DNA of 64,000 nucleotides from positions 121,987 to 185,986 of the forward strand of contig FOEK01000004.1 in assembly GCA_900110635.1 (NCBI GenBank), written 5' to 3'. Below are positions 63,291-64,000 of the stretch, piece by piece. Origin of the DNA: Lachnospiraceae bacterium NE2001 (lineage in GTDB: Bacteria > Bacillota > Clostridia > Lachnospirales > Lachnospiraceae). Both the position numbers and the translations under genes were made by a program. Every line of letters begins with the position of its first letter. Within the stretch, counting starts at the first letter, position 1. The notes under the pieces were generated by a model. It saw only the letters and a program-made list of their open reading frames with translations. It made no database searches and had not been told where the DNA came from.

Positions 63291-63360
63291 ACACCTCATC
63301 AGTCAGCTTCGCTGACAGCTTAGTCTCAAGGGGAAGCCTTTAGTAAAGCCTTTTAGGTGT
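63291..63360. repeat. Dispersed palindromic repeat overlapping the Asn-rich gene's stop
   Basis: Ends ACACCT and AGGTGT pair. Inside are GTCAGC-TTC-GCTGAC (63302-63316) and GCTT...AAGC (63318-63337). From memory, closely similar CCTCATCAGTC...AAGGGGAAGCC units are abundant in intergenic DNA of Clostridia. It supplies the last codon and the stop of the Asn-rich gene. Confidence 0.65.
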
Positions 63361-63994
63361 TATTTTTGTCGCCATTAAGGCGTTCGTTCAGGTTGCCCTT
63401 TGGAGGCTGATTTTTGTTAACGTTATTATTTACGTTGTTGTTATTTCGGTTGATATTAACGTTATTGTTATTCAGATTGTTGTTCATCCGATTATTTATG
63501 TTGTTGTTCAGATTATTATTCATCTGATTATTAATGTTGTTGTTCTGGTCGCCCAGCTGATCTGCATTGAGTCGATTCTCCAGATTATTGTTCAGGTTAT
63601 TGTTCAGATTGTTGTTCATCTGATTATTCAGGTTATTATTACCAATGTTGTTATTTCCAATGATTCCCTGATTGTTATTAACATTAATCTGATTGTTGTC
63701 AACCCCCTGCATATCTTCATTGAGTCGATTCTCAAGGTTGTTATTACCTAGGTTGTTTTGCATTGGGTTGGCTATGTTGTTATCAGCCACGTTGTTATTT
63801 AGTCCACCAAGGTTGCCAACGTTACCCTGATTACCAAAGTCACCTTGGTGGTTATTAAAACCCTGCTGATCTGCATTCAGTCGATTCTCAAGGTTATTGT
63901 TATTTTGCATTGGGTTGGCCATATTGTTGTTGCCCATGTTGTTATTGGCTATGTTGTTGTTACCAACCTGCTGGAAGTTCTGGTTATTGTTCAT
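63353..63994 (-). CDS. Asn-rich low-complexity protein, possibly cut by the window edge
   Basis: The visible 213 residues are dominated by Asn, with Gly, Met, Gln and Leu. They contain four spaced copies of a motif LENRLN-A/E-D (NLENRLNADQQG, NLENRLNEDMQG, NLENRLNADQLG, NLNERLNGDKN). The ATG at 63994 has a weak GGAAAT just before it and the frame stays open to the edge, so the true start may lie outside. No signal peptide, TM helix or fold is visible. It precedes the VirB4-like gene by 88 nt, within which lies a palindromic repeat that overlaps the stop. The repeated motif between disordered spacers resembles a multivalent binding scaffold; that is inference. Confidence 0.75.
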   Translation of the reverse strand: MNNNQNFQQVGNNNIANNNMGNNNMANPMQNNNNLENRLNADQQGFNNHQGDFGNQGNVGNLGGLNNNVADNNIANPMQNNLGNNNLENRLNEDMQGVDNNQINVNNNQGIIGNNNIGNNNLNNQMNNNLNNNLNNNLENRLNADQLGDQNNNINNQMNNNLNNNINNRMNNNLNNNNVNINRNNNNVNNNVNKNQPPKGNLNERLNGDKNNT

Positions 63995-64000
63995 ATTTCC

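Overview
The window looks like a chromosomal segment from a moderately AT-rich Gram-positive anaerobe, most likely a Lachnospiraceae member of the Butyrivibrio/Pseudobutyrivibrio type. The pointers are strong AGGAGG-type ribosome binding sites, a PrgI-type VirB4 ATPase, SpoIIE/RsbW/STAS regulators, and extragenic palindromes of a kind common in Clostridia. The genus is inferred, not proven. There is no rRNA, tRNA, CRISPR array, integrase, transposase or relaxase.

Twenty-four of 25 genes lie on the minus strand. Read in the direction of transcription, from the right edge, they run as follows. (1) 64000-58370: an Asn-rich low-complexity protein, a 1526-residue PrgI-VirB4 fusion ATPase with Gln-Tyr and Asp-rich tails, and a STAS protein. 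(2) 58217-47813: a 2002-residue secreted protein, a one-TM protein, a charged protein, an RsbW-like kinase and a membrane SpoIIE-type phosphatase. (3) 47665-36624: a 1271-residue Pro/Gln/Asn-rich protein, a PAS-HD-GYP protein with a large insertion, two helical proteins of 575 and 793 residues, and a membrane DUF218 protein. (4) 36357-33745: an 870-residue protein. (5) 32863-22133: 466- and 3090-residue proteins. (6) 21969-17536: a 1477-residue protein. (7) 17323-8941: 284-, 1129- and 1331-residue proteins, the last with two kinase-like domains. (8) 8804-1: an alpha/beta hydrolase-like protein, a GNAT, a 1307-residue protein with one kinase-like domain, and a protein running off the left edge. 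The only plus-strand gene is a GNAT acetyltransferase at 33128-33679.

Units 2 to 8 each begin with the same promoter: two TGTTGCGC-like repeats 11 bp apart, exactly 9 bp, then a TATACT-like -10. These seven sites imply one regulon. Most of the large proteins have no signal peptide and share pieces of one another: a helical module of roughly 70-110 residues in at least eight, an N-terminal block shared by the 870- and 3090-residue proteins, and further blocks shared by 870/1477 and 793/3090.

My interpretation is a co-regulated, previously uncharacterised system. A VirB4-class ATPase would energise movement or assembly of a family of giant, mosaic, partly enzymatic proteins (kinase-like, hydrolase-like, acetyltransferase). 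Surface proteins would be partners, and a SpoIIE/RsbW/STAS switch plus an HD-GYP protein would control it. The gene content and promoters are read directly from the sequence. Secretion, effector roles and regulatory wiring are inference.
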